Shown here: piece by piece, positions 43,558-51,252 of the stretch
Layout: every line of letters starts with the position of its first letter
Numbering within the stretch: position 1 is the stretch's first letter
Origin: Pseudohalocynthiibacter aestuariivivens
Lineage (GTDB): Bacteria > Pseudomonadota > Alphaproteobacteria > Rhodobacterales > Rhodobacteraceae
Reading direction: 5' to 3'
DNA length: 64,000 nucleotides
NCBI RefSeq assembly: GCF_011040495.1
Contig: NZ_CP049037.1
Coordinates: 2,294,001-2,358,000, forward strand
The notes under the pieces: model-generated
Databases searched by the model: none
What the model was told of the DNA's origin: nothing
What the model saw: the letters and a program-made list of their open reading frames with translations, nothing else
Program-made: the position numbers and the translations under genes

Positions 43558-44985
43558 ATGGTTGCACGTTTCGACTATTTCGTGGTGTTCGCAGAGATGC
43601 GAACCGGCAGCAATCTGTTGGAATCCAACATTAACTCGTTTGATTCGCTGAATTGCCACGGCGAGGCGTTCAACCCCCACTTTATCGGCTACCCAAACAA
43701 AACCGAAATTCTGGGCATCACGCAGGCCATGCGAGAGGGCGACCCTGCCCGCCTGATCGACGCGATCAAATCCGACACTGACGGCATCGGCGGCTTCCGG
43801 TTTTTCCATGACCATGATCCGCGTGCGCTGGACCTCGCCCTGACTGACCCGCGCTGCGCCAAGATCATCCTGACCCGCAACCCGGCAGAAAGCTATGTCA
43901 GTTGGAAAATTGCGCAGGAAACCGGCCAGTGGAAACTGACCAATGTGAAACGCCGCCGCGACGCCCGCGCGACCTTTGATGCCGCTGAATTCGACAGCCA
44001 TATGCACAACCTGCAAGATTTCCAACTGCTGTTGCTGAATACGCTGCAACGCACCGGACAAACTGCGTTCTACATCGCCTACGAGGATCTGAACGATCTC
44101 GATGTGATCAATGGTCTGGCAAAATTCCTCGGAGCAGAAGAGGCGCTAGAGGAGCTGGACAGCAACCTGAAAATCCAGAATCCGCAGGCGCTAGAGGATA
44201 AGGTCGCTAATTTCGATGAAATGACCACGGCGCTGGCCGGGCTGGACCGGTTTAACCTGACCCGCACACCCAACTTTGAGCCGCGCCGCGGCGCGGCCGT
44301 GCCCAGCCACATCGTCGCGCTGGAGGCACCGCTGTGCTATATGCCGATCCGTTCCGGACCAGAGCGCGAAGTACAGGGCTGGCTGGCCGCTCTGGACGGG
44401 GTCGCGCCCGAGGGGCTGCACACCAAGATGAACCAAAAACTGCTGCGTCAATGGATGCGGCAGCATCCCGGCCATCGCTGCTTTACCGTGTTGCGCCATC
44501 CCATTGCACGTGCCCACGCCGCCTTTTGCCATCGCATCCTCAACCGCGGCCCGGATTGCCTCACTGAAATTCGCCGCACCTTGCGCAACTTTCACAAACT
44601 GCCGATTCCCGGCCCTGGCCCGGATGAAACCTATGACAGGCGCGCACATTACACGGCCTTCGTCGCGTTTTTGGAGTTTCTCAAGGCCAACTTGCGCGGC
44701 CAGACCAGCGTTCGGGTCGACGCAAACTGGGCCAGCCAGACCGCTGTCCTTCAGGGTATGGCACAATTCACCTTACCCGATCTTATTCTGCGTGAGGATG
44801 AGATGATGCTTTCTCTGGGCGCATTGGCCAAACAGGTCGGCTATCCCGGCGCGCCGCCCATTCCCGACACCGTGCCCGACACGCCCTTCACACTGGCCGA
44901 CATATACGACGACCAGATTGAGGCGCTGGGATCTGACATCTATCAGCGCGACTACATCATGTTCGGATTTGACCGCTGGGCGTAG
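43558..44985 (+). CDS. protein with two sulfotransferase-like modules (NodH-like plus second module)
   Basis: This 475-residue protein starts VARFDYFVVFAEMRTGSNLL, the NodH/Stf0-type PAPS loop, with EAFNPHFIGYPNKTEILG and the 3'-phosphate segment ILTRNPAESYVSWKIAQ (about 102-117). From about residue 255 a second module starts (VALEAPLCYMPIRSGPE). It has FTVLRHPIARAHAAFCHRI, a typical 3'-phosphate motif, and ends YQRDYIMFGFDRW, a common C-terminus of sulfotransferases. The second module lacks a visible 5'-phosphosulfate loop. It may sulfate the glycan made by the upstream enzymes. Confidence 0.82.
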   Translation: MVARFDYFVVFAEMRTGSNLLESNINSFDSLNCHGEAFNPHFIGYPNKTEILGITQAMREGDPARLIDAIKSDTDGIGGFRFFHDHDPRALDLALTDPRCAKIILTRNPAESYVSWKIAQETGQWKLTNVKRRRDARATFDAAEFDSHMHNLQDFQLLLLNTLQRTGQTAFYIAYEDLNDLDVINGLAKFLGAEEALEELDSNLKIQNPQALEDKVANFDEMTTALAGLDRFNLTRTPNFEPRRGAAVPSHIVALEAPLCYMPIRSGPEREVQGWLAALDGVAPEGLHTKMNQKLLRQWMRQHPGHRCFTVLRHPIARAHAAFCHRILNRGPDCLTEIRRTLRNFHKLPIPGPGPDETYDRRAHYTAFVAFLEFLKANLRGQTSVRVDANWASQTAVLQGMAQFTLPDLILREDEMMLSLGALAKQVGYPGAPPIPDTVPDTPFTLADIYDDQIEALGSDIYQRDYIMFGFDRWA

Positions 44986-45002
44986 GGTGGGGTTTCACCC
45001 CA
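44982..45002. repeat. GTAGG-linked palindrome (REP-like) after the sulfotransferase gene
   Basis: GTAGGGTGGGG-TTTCA-CCCCA (44982-45002) begins inside the stop codon of the gene ending at 44985. It has a 5-bp TGGGG/CCCCA stem with loop TTTCA. It resembles the element at 24104-24125 (GTAGG then G/C stem with a TTCA loop) and may be a member of the same small repeat family. Confidence 0.4.
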
Positions 45003-45010
45003 ACAGCGGG

Positions 45011-45475
45011 CTAGGCAGCGATCGACGATTGCGCCTCTGTGACGATCGCATAAAGCGTCGCGGCATCACGGTTCGCCCGCAGCTTGGCGCAGAGCGCAGC
45101 ATCGCGCAGCGTCCGTGACACCAGCGCCAACGCCTTCAGGTGCTCGACCCCGGCATCACGGGGGGCAAACAGGGCAAAGGCCAGATCGATGGGACGTCGG
45201 TCCACCGCGTCAAAATCAATCGGCTTCTCCAGCAGCACCAACGCACCCACGACGCTCTCGACGTCGTCGATCCGCGCATGAGGAAGCGCGACCCCGTGGC
45301 CTACACCCGTCGGGCCCAGGCTCTCGCGCTCTTGCAGTGCTTCAACAGCCTTTTGTGCGTTCACGCCATAGGCGGCATGGGCAATATCACCCAATTCGTG
45401 AATCAGACGCTTTTTACTCGATGCTGCCGATAGTACGCGCACGGCCTCGGGCTTGAGGATCATTGAAACTTCCAT
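45011..45475 (-). CDS. ptsN: PTS IIA-like nitrogen-regulatory protein PtsN (EIIA-Ntr)
   Basis: This 154-residue protein has the EIIA-Ntr motif TGVGHGVALPHARIDDVESV with the phospho-accepting His at about 66, and ends in helices typical for the fold. It takes phosphate from the PTS-Ntr relay and regulates potassium transport, nitrogen and other processes. GGAG lies 6 bases before ATG. It is last in the minus-strand run, 45 bases after hpf. Confidence 0.94.
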   Translation of the reverse strand: MEVSMILKPEAVRVLSAASSKKRLIHELGDIAHAAYGVNAQKAVEALQERESLGPTGVGHGVALPHARIDDVESVVGALVLLEKPIDFDAVDRRPIDLAFALFAPRDAGVEHLKALALVSRTLRDAALCAKLRANRDAATLYAIVTEAQSSIAA

Positions 45476-45520
45476 TTCTTGCTCCGAACATACGCCGCTG
45501 GTCCGTGCGCTGCCCTTGTA

Positions 45521-46084
45521 TCAGGGATCAATCCAACCGATGTTGCCGTCTTCCCGGCGATACACCACGTTGAGCCCGTCTTTTGCCTCGTTTCTAAATA
45601 CCAGAACAGGGGCGCCCGCCAGTTCCATCTGCATCACGGCCTCGCCGACCGACAGCGACGGGATGTGCGCTTCGATCTCGGCCACGATGATGGGTTGCAG
45701 GCTCTCGGGTTCCGATTCCCCTTCTTCGACTTCTGACGCGAGGATATAGGAGGACGCGCCGAAAAGTTCAACCGGCTCTGTCCGGTCCCTGTGATGATCC
45801 TTCAAACGGCGTTTGTAACGACGCAGTTGCTTTTCCATTTTCTCGCAGCATTGATCAAATGCGGCGTAGATTTCATGCGCATGCGCTCTGGCCTGCGCGG
45901 TCAATCCGGTGGACAGGTGCACAATCGACTCGCATACAAACTCGCTCGCACTCTTGGAAAAAACCACTTGCGCGTCTGTTGGGCGCTCGGCGTATTTCGC
46001 CACGGCTGCGCCCAGCTCGTCTTTCACATGGGTTTGCAGGGCCTCGCCGATATCGATCTGCTTTCCGGTGATTTGATAGCGCAT
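45521..46084 (-). CDS. hpf: long-form ribosome hibernation-promoting factor
   Basis: This gives 187 residues from the ATG at 46084, preceded by a near-perfect AAAGGAGGTAAC. The N-terminal HPF/YfiA domain (about 1-100, MRYQITGKQIDIGEALQTHV) is followed by the long-form C-terminal dimerisation domain (about 125-187, EIEAHIPSLSVGEAVMQMEL, NVVYRREDGNIGWIDP). Long HPF makes 100S inactive ribosome dimers in stationary phase. The frame continues upstream without function. It is expected to be strongly translated. Confidence 0.95.
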   Translation of the reverse strand: MRYQITGKQIDIGEALQTHVKDELGAAVAKYAERPTDAQVVFSKSASEFVCESIVHLSTGLTAQARAHAHEIYAAFDQCCEKMEKQLRRYKRRLKDHHRDRTEPVELFGASSYILASEVEEGESEPESLQPIIVAEIEAHIPSLSVGEAVMQMELAGAPVLVFRNEAKDGLNVVYRREDGNIGWIDP

Positions 46085-46279
46085 GTTACCTCCTTTATTT
46101 ATCGCACCGAAACGGGTGCACGGATCGCATATAAGCGCCGCGCATAGCCTCTGTTTCGGCTGCGGGAATTGGACATTTGCAGGGGCTGCGCGTGTTGGGT
46201 CGTGTTCGACCGGATCCCTGAGCACACAGTTCGAAAACCTCAAATGTCATACCATAATTGACGCGCTTTCCGGCTCGAT

Positions 46280-46285
46280 TGTCAA
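46280..46285 (-). promoter_or_regulatory. possible -35 element of the hpf promoter
   Basis: An exact TTGACA on the minus strand lies about 195 bases before hpf, in the 241-base gap after lptB. The best -10 candidate at 17-base spacing (GTCAAT, 46257-46262) is weak. The position suggests hpf can be transcribed apart from the lpt genes. Confidence 0.25.
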
Positions 46286-46325
46286 TCAAGATCGTGAAGA
46301 CTTCACGAAAATCCAACGCAGCAAA

Positions 46326-47096
46326 TCAGGAAATTTTGAAATTCTCACCAAGATAGACGCGGCGAACATTTTCGTTCTCGACGACTTCGCTCGGGCTACC
46401 GGACATCAACACCCGGCCATCATGCAGGATATAGGCGCGGTCGACGATTTCCAGCGTTTCCCGGACGTTATGATCAGTAATCAGCACACCGATGCCGCGC
46501 TTCTTCAGGTCTGCAACCAGATGCCGGATATCCCCTACGCTGATCGGATCGACACCGGCGAACGGCTCATCCAGCAGCAGATAACGTGGATCAGCCGCCA
46601 GACAACGTGCGATCTCGACCCGCCGCCGTTCACCGCCCGACAGCGCCAGCGCAGGCGCGCGCCGCAGGTGTTCGATAGAGAACTCCGACAGCAACTCTTC
46701 CAAACGTTCGCGCCGCTTGTGTCGATCACTTTGCGAAATGTCGAGGATTGACATGATGTTGTCCTCGACAGACAGCCCGCGGAAGATCGACATTTCCTGC
46801 GGCAGATAGCCTATACCCATCTTGGCGCGCCGATACATCGGCAGATTGGTCACATCGCGCCCGTCAATCCGGACTGTCCCGCCTTCGGGATAAATCAGGC
46901 CCGCAATCGAATAGAATGTCGTCGTCTTACCGGAACCGTTCGGACCCAACAGCGCCGCAACTTCGCCCTGTCGCAGCCGAATCGACACATCACGGATCAC
47001 CACGCGCTTTTTATAACTTTTGCGCAGATTCGTGACACTCAGCCCCAACGCATCGTCGTCGCTTTCATGCGCGATATGCAGGTCAGGTTTGGTCAC
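46326..47096 (-). CDS. lptB: LPS export ABC transporter ATP-binding protein LptB
   Basis: This gives 256 residues from GTG at 47096, which overlaps the lptA stop (GTGA). Walker A is ALLGPNGSGKTTTFYSIAG, the signature LALSGGERRRVEIARCLA, Walker B RYLLLDEPFAGVDPISVGDI and the switch ITDHNVRE. It drives LPS extraction from the inner membrane with LptFG. The long upstream frame is rejected because family proteins begin near this start. Confidence 0.96.
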   Translation of the reverse strand: MTKPDLHIAHESDDDALGLSVTNLRKSYKKRVVIRDVSIRLRQGEVAALLGPNGSGKTTTFYSIAGLIYPEGGTVRIDGRDVTNLPMYRRAKMGIGYLPQEMSIFRGLSVEDNIMSILDISQSDRHKRRERLEELLSEFSIEHLRRAPALALSGGERRRVEIARCLAADPRYLLLDEPFAGVDPISVGDIRHLVADLKKRGIGVLITDHNVRETLEIVDRAYILHDGRVLMSGSPSEVVENENVRRVYLGENFKIS

Positions 47097-47584
47097 TCTT
47101 TGGCCTCGGGTTGCAACACCGTCTTGACCCGTCCGTTCATCCGCGCGGTTCCCGCCACGGTATCGACGAACATCTTGTCGGCGGTCAGCGCCGACAACCC
47201 CTGCACCAGCAGGACATTGCCGGCCATTTCGATCATACCGGTCTGCACGTTGTAATCGGCCTGCACTGCTTCTGCGGCATCCTCGCCACTGACCAGCGTG
47301 ACGCCACCCTTGGCGCGCAATCGCTCGATCCCCGAACGATCCTCCAGATACACTACCAGAACCCACGGCGCAGACAGGCGCATCTGCCCCTGCCCGATCA
47401 GAACATTGCCGGTGAAAATCGCGGTGCCGTCATTCTGATCGACATCCAGCTTGTCCGCCGTCACTTCGACCGGCAGGCTTTTGTCCTGCTGCTGATCGCC
47501 GAACGCGACCTGCATACCCTGAGCCTGCACCATGCTCGCAAACCCGAGCAAAGCCATCACTTGTAAGAGGCGAAACACGTACAT
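47093..47584 (-). CDS. lptA: LPS transport periplasmic protein LptA
   Basis: This 163-residue protein has a signal peptide (YVFRLLQVMALLGFASMVQA, cut near 22) and the OstA/LptA beta-jellyroll with repeating strand pattern, e.g. VEVTADKLDVDQNDGTAIFT and GNVLIGQGQMRLSAPWVLVVY. It bridges LPS across the periplasm between LptC and LptD. ATG overlaps the lptC stop by one base (TGATG). Confidence 0.94.
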   Translation of the reverse strand: MYVFRLLQVMALLGFASMVQAQGMQVAFGDQQQDKSLPVEVTADKLDVDQNDGTAIFTGNVLIGQGQMRLSAPWVLVVYLEDRSGIERLRAKGGVTLVSGEDAAEAVQADYNVQTGMIEMAGNVLLVQGLSALTADKMFVDTVAGTARMNGRVKTVLQPEAKE

Positions 47585-48198
47585 CAGTCCTTTTGCTTTG
47601 GTGGGATGTATACCAGCTTGACGCCATCGGTGAACAGCAAATGTGCAGTGCCGTCCTCCTCTTCTGAAGTCAGCAACATCCTCCCGGCTTCCAATGTGCC
47701 CGGCGGGCCAGTACCACTCACCGGCCCCGGCGTCTCGGCGCGCAGCGTGTCGAACTGAGCGTTGATCCGATCCGTCCGTATATCATAGCCGGTTGTCGTC
47801 GTGACATGCACATTTCCATCCAGCAATGCCGAATATTCGATCTGGTCGCTTTCGCCGAAATCGGAGGTGATGTTGACCACCGCCCCCCCATTCAGCCGCA
47901 ACTCGGCCCGCACCTCCTCGGCCAGCAATAGCCCTTCCTTGGTTCGGTCCGGGCGCACCTTGTCAGCCTTGAACGACACCTGTTCGCCCCCCGTGGCAAC
48001 CCCGGCAAAGCTGGGATTCGTCACCCCCTGATCATGGGCGCGCTGCGTCAGGTCGATCTGGCTGAACGGTATCACCTGATCCAGATCGACCTTGCGACTG
48101 AACAGAAAAACGGTCGACAACAGGCCAAGCGCCACCAGCGGCAGGATGATCTTCATCCATGCCACGACGACTGAGTGGATGTTGTCCCCCGCCCGCAT
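47584..48198 (-). CDS. lptC: LPS export protein LptC
   Basis: This gives 204 residues from the ATG at 48198 that overlaps the rnd stop as TAATG. I prefer it to the in-frame start at 48228, inside rnd. A single N-terminal membrane helix (WMKIILPLVALGLLSTVFLF, about 14-33) is followed by the periplasmic LptC domain. It accepts LPS from LptB2FG and hands it to LptA. The gene order rnd-lptC-lptA-lptB is typical of alphaproteobacteria. Confidence 0.9.
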   Translation of the reverse strand: MRAGDNIHSVVVAWMKIILPLVALGLLSTVFLFSRKVDLDQVIPFSQIDLTQRAHDQGVTNPSFAGVATGGEQVSFKADKVRPDRTKEGLLLAEEVRAELRLNGGAVVNITSDFGESDQIEYSALLDGNVHVTTTTGYDIRTDRINAQFDTLRAETPGPVSGTGPPGTLEAGRMLLTSEEEDGTAHLLFTDGVKLVYIPPKQKD

Positions 48199-48809
48199 TA
48201 ATGAGAAAAGATATCTTGCTCTGGCCAACCCGCCAGATCAAGCCGCGCACGCATCGGCAGGAAATCAAAACAGGCCTGCGCCATTTCCATCCGCCCCTCG
48301 CGCACCAGCCGCGCGTTCAACTCATCGCGCAATTGATGCAGGTACAGAACGTCGGATGCGGCATACTCCAATTGTGCATCGCTTAATTCAGCCGCACCCC
48401 AGTCAGAGCTTTGCTGCTGTTTTGAGATGTCCACGCCCAACAACTCCTGCAACAGGTTTTTCAGCCCATGCCGGTCCGTATAGGTGCGGATCAGCTTGCT
48501 GGCGATCTTGGTGCAATAGACCGGGGCTGTCACCGCGCCGAATGCGTTCTGCATCGCTGCAATGTCGAACCGGCCGAAATGAAACAGCTTCAGCACATCC
48601 GGATTTTCCAGCATCGCACAAAGGTTCGGCGCGTCTGTTTGACCCTTGGCCACCTGCACCAGATGCGCATTGCCGTCGCCACCCGACATCTGGATAACAC
48701 ACAGCCGATCACGATGCGGGTTCAGTCCCATCGTCTCGCAATCGATCGCCACCACAGGGCCCAGATCCAGACCGTCGGGCAAATCGCCCTGATAGAGATG
48801 GTTCGTCAT
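48198..48809 (-). CDS. rnd: ribonuclease D-type 3'-5' exonuclease
   Basis: This 203-residue protein has the DEDD exonuclease motifs: Exo I VAIDCETMGLNPHRD, Exo II KLFHFGRFDIAAM and Exo III LEYAASDVLYLHQLRDEL. It lacks the HRDC domain of full RNase D, so it is the short form common in alphaproteobacteria, involved in trimming tRNA or other RNA ends. It heads the rnd-lptC-lptA-lptB operon. Confidence 0.9.
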   Translation of the reverse strand: MTNHLYQGDLPDGLDLGPVVAIDCETMGLNPHRDRLCVIQMSGGDGNAHLVQVAKGQTDAPNLCAMLENPDVLKLFHFGRFDIAAMQNAFGAVTAPVYCTKIASKLIRTYTDRHGLKNLLQELLGVDISKQQQSSDWGAAELSDAQLEYAASDVLYLHQLRDELNARLVREGRMEMAQACFDFLPMRARLDLAGWPEQDIFSH

Positions 48810-48975
48810 TCAGTTCACTCCGCGCTGTTGCGCCTTGGGTTTATATAGGAACGCAGCACAGAACCACCAAGAATATAAACGCGCACAACCCAGCGGCCCA
48901 CCGCGCTGTGATTGGCCCGTGTCGGCTTCTACGTGCTATGAAGGTAGCAGATGCAAGAAAACGGAGGCGAATGAT

Positions 48976-49743
48976 ATGAAACCTGCATGGGCAACACTAT
49001 TCTTCCTGTCGATCGTCGCAGTCAGCGCCCAGACCCAAACGGCATCCGCCGATGATGGCTTCTGCACGGCGCAAGCGCAGGATGTCCTCGCCTCTCTCAA
49101 CGGTTCATGGACGCTACGGCAGAAGGCGGGTGTTGCTCGCGCCGGTGGTGCTCCGATCCCGATTCCACTTCCGGCGCATCCGCCGCAGCAGATGGAAATG
49201 GACGCATGGGATAATTTCGGCTTCTCCGTCCTGTCCGGTCAGGGGCAGTCGATGGTAATGCTTCCCGCCGTCTCCGACGCGGTTGCCGAACATATCGACA
49301 CCACGACCGACAGCGGCATGGAAACGGTCCATGCGGACGTTGCCGGCTGCGACTGGGCAGCGATGCCCACGCTGGTCGGGACCAACACCTATTCCCTCCA
49401 AGGTCCGGGCGGAGAGGCGTTGACCGTTGTCGACATGGAGGTGGCAAAGGCAAAATTCTCGGACGAATACGGCGTCACCGTGGTGGTCTGCCCGAATCGC
49501 GACACAGACAGCATGTTTGACGATCCGATTTCGGTCGGCGGTCTCTTCGGCGTCAAGATCATTCCCCGGAACGACAAGGAGCAATGCGCCCCTGCCATGG
49601 CTCGCGTGGGATCGAACGAGATGGAAATGACGATTTTCCTGCGGTTCGATTCGGCCAATTCCGCCGCTGGCCTGCTCAGTTTCCGCGGCGAAATGAACGG
49701 GTCCGCCTTCTCGGCCAGCGCACCACTCACGATGTCGCGCTGA
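48976..49743 (+). CDS. secreted hypothetical protein
   Basis: This gives 255 residues from the ATG at 48976, 8 bases after GGAGG, with a Sec signal peptide (KPAWATLFFLSIVAVSAQTQ, cut near 24-26). Mature part begins DDGFCTAQAQDVLASLNGSW and has two further Cys (CPNRDTDS, QCAPAMARV). It looks like a soluble periplasmic lipocalin-like or unknown fold (SLNGSWTLRQKAG resembles a lipocalin GxW start). I do not recognise the family. It sits between rnd (divergent) and arfB (convergent). Confidence 0.75.
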   Translation: MKPAWATLFFLSIVAVSAQTQTASADDGFCTAQAQDVLASLNGSWTLRQKAGVARAGGAPIPIPLPAHPPQQMEMDAWDNFGFSVLSGQGQSMVMLPAVSDAVAEHIDTTTDSGMETVHADVAGCDWAAMPTLVGTNTYSLQGPGGEALTVVDMEVAKAKFSDEYGVTVVVCPNRDTDSMFDDPISVGGLFGVKIIPRNDKEQCAPAMARVGSNEMEMTIFLRFDSANSAAGLLSFRGEMNGSAFSASAPLTMSR

Positions 49744-50166
49744 TCATTCGTCCGGCGTCACGTTCCCGCGCAGCGCCTTGACCTCGCCGCGCACCTTCTT
49801 GGCCTTCAGCCGCCGTTTCTTTGATCCCAGCGTCGGGCGGGTCGCGATCCGCCGCTTTGGCTTTTCCGTGGCCTTGGTGATCAACTCTGCCAGCCGAGTG
49901 CGTGCAATATCGCGGTTGCGCGCCTGATGACGCGTCTCATCGCATTGAATGATCAGCGCGCCCTCTTTGGTCCAGCGCCGCCCTGCCAGCCGTTGCAGCC
50001 GCCGCTTCACCGGATCAGGCAGGTTCGGAGAACGCGCCGCTTCGAACCGCAATTCGACCGCAGAGGCGACCTTGTTCACATTCTGCCCGCCCGGTCCGCT
50101 GGCACGCACGAACTGCTCGGTCAGCTCCCAGTCCTCGATGGTGATCTGATCATTTATCTTCAGCAT
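49744..50166 (-). CDS. arfB: alternative ribosome-rescue factor ArfB (peptidyl-tRNA hydrolase)
   Basis: This gives 140 residues from the ATG at 50166 behind AAAGGTGG. The catalytic GGQ loop is FVRASGPGGQNVNKVASAVE near residue 25. A long basic C-terminal tail (RRIATRPTLGSKKRRLKAKK) inserts into the mRNA channel in known ArfB. It releases peptides from stalled ribosomes. The stop abuts that of the convergent gene at 49743. Confidence 0.94.
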   Translation of the reverse strand: MLKINDQITIEDWELTEQFVRASGPGGQNVNKVASAVELRFEAARSPNLPDPVKRRLQRLAGRRWTKEGALIIQCDETRHQARNRDIARTRLAELITKATEKPKRRIATRPTLGSKKRRLKAKKVRGEVKALRGNVTPDE

Positions 50167-50237
50167 TTCGCCACCTTTCAGGGCAGTGTGCCGGTCACGC
50201 CTAGAACCATACCAGAAATTCAGCACAGCCCAGACCA

Positions 50238-50271
50238 AATCAAAAGGGCCGTTCCACATTGGGAACGGCCC
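50238..50271 (-). terminator. Rho-independent terminator of the short unit at 50.3 kb
   Basis: On the minus strand GGGCCGTTCC (50262-50271) pairs perfectly with GGAACGGCCC (50246-50255) over a 6-base loop, followed by TTTTGATTT. It ends the short unit that starts near 50424 and lies upstream of arfB. Confidence 0.85.
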
Positions 50272-50424
50272 TCTAGAGTTTCCGGAGGCGGGCCGGTTAG
50301 GCGCACCAATTCGGGTCATTCATTCGCTTCGGGTCTGCCCTAGGCGATCATCCCCCAAACTGTTCCGACACCTCGCTCCAATACCTCTATGGACACTGGA
50401 CCACCTCCTTTCAAATGTTGAACC
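50241..50424 (-). ncRNA. candidate roughly 180-base RNA carrying an 18-codon ORF
   Basis: An independent unit is inferred from TTGACA (50454-50459) with start near 50424, and the terminator ending near 50241. The transcript would begin with GAAAGGAGGTGGTCC, which can pair with almost the whole 3' tail of 16S rRNA, then a short ORF. After it come two direct copies of GACCCGAA (50329-50336 and 50310-50317) and CC-rich patches (CCCGCCTCC). It may be a regulatory or dual-function RNA. Not recognised as a known family. Confidence 0.5.
50340..50396 (-). CDS. 18-residue small ORF with an extreme Shine-Dalgarno
   Basis: GTG at 50396 gives MSIEVLERGVGTVWGMIA and a TAG stop at 50340-50342. AAAGGAGGTGGTCC precedes the start, an unusually long match to the anti-Shine-Dalgarno (one G-U). 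It may be a leader peptide or a ribosome-sequestering element; no attenuated gene follows, since a terminator comes next and arfB has its own start region. Confidence 0.5.
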   Translation of the reverse strand: MSIEVLERGVGTVWGMIA

Positions 50425-50430
50425 TAAGAT

Positions 50431-50459
50431 GAGCCTGCCATAGATTTCGCGTTTGTCAA
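50431..50459 (-). promoter_or_regulatory. promoter of the short unit at 50.3 kb
   Basis: On the minus strand an exact TTGACA (50454-50459), a 17-base spacer and AGGCTC (50431-50436). The -35 box is perfect and the -10 box is weak. The predicted start near 50424 lies about 12 bases before the extended Shine-Dalgarno. Confidence 0.45.
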
Positions 50460-50465
50460 AACATT

Positions 50466-51092
50466 TTAGCGCACATCTTGCGCCAACCGCGCCACGATGA
50501 GGCGAAACGGCACCAGCGCCACCAATGCCACGCACAGCTTTACCGCCCAATCCGCGACCGCCAATGTGACCCACAGCGGGGCATCGGACCCCACCATCAG
50601 GAACGGTGCCGCGTCCCACGCCCAGCTGATCGCCGCATCGGCATCCGCTCCGAAAGCCGTGATAGAGGCTGAAAACGCTATCGAGAAAAACAGAACGGTA
50701 TCCACCGTCGATCCAATCAGGGTTGACGCCAGCGGCGCACGCCACCACGCGCCGCCGCGTAGCCGATCAAACACCGCAACATCCAGCAGTTGCGCCACCA
50801 GAAATGCTGTCGCCGATCCCACCGCGATCCGCAGCGCCACGGCAGGTCCGTATTCCAGCATGATCTGCGAACCGATCAAGCTGCACACGATCCCCACCAG
50901 AAACCCGGCAAACACCACCCGCCGCGCCGCCGCCACGCCATAGACGCGGTTCATCACATCGGTGACCAGAAAGGCCAGCGGATAGGTGAACGCACCCCAT
51001 GTCAGCAGCCCGTCCAGCAACAGAAATTGCACAAGGATATTCGAGGCCACAACAATGGCGGCCATGGCGATAATGCCAGTCAGATGTCGCAT
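50466..51092 (-). CDS. queuosine precursor transporter (YhhQ/VUT family)
   Basis: This 208-residue protein has five or six hydrophobic segments and the family's hallmark LTWGAFTYPLAFLVTDVMNR (about 32-50) with the conserved Asp in the first part, then RRVVFAGFLVGIVCSLIGS and ASTLIGSTVDTVLFFSIAF. YhhQ imports preQ0/preQ1 for tRNA queuosine synthesis in the inner membrane. No preQ1 riboswitch could be recognised in the 160 bases upstream. It is a single gene. Confidence 0.9.
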   Translation of the reverse strand: MRHLTGIIAMAAIVVASNILVQFLLLDGLLTWGAFTYPLAFLVTDVMNRVYGVAAARRVVFAGFLVGIVCSLIGSQIMLEYGPAVALRIAVGSATAFLVAQLLDVAVFDRLRGGAWWRAPLASTLIGSTVDTVLFFSIAFSASITAFGADADAAISWAWDAAPFLMVGSDAPLWVTLAVADWAVKLCVALVALVPFRLIVARLAQDVR

Positions 51093-51252
51093 GATATTTT
51101 TCCGTTTTCACAAGGTTGCGGAGACTTGGTCCCCGAATACCGGGAACGGATGCGGTCTAGTCGCCGCGAGTTGCACCGTCAACATACCTGTCGCTTCTTC
51201 TTGCAGGAAATATCCCCGCCGGAGGCATGAAAACTCTTTTCTGCGCCGTCAC

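Noticed and set aside
46085..46325. rpoN or another gene between lptB and hpf
   Set aside because: Only short frames are present and none resembles RpoN.
51093..51252. preQ1 riboswitch before the queuosine precursor transporter
   Set aside because: I could not find the preQ1 class I, II or III core pattern; the region has only weak pairing.
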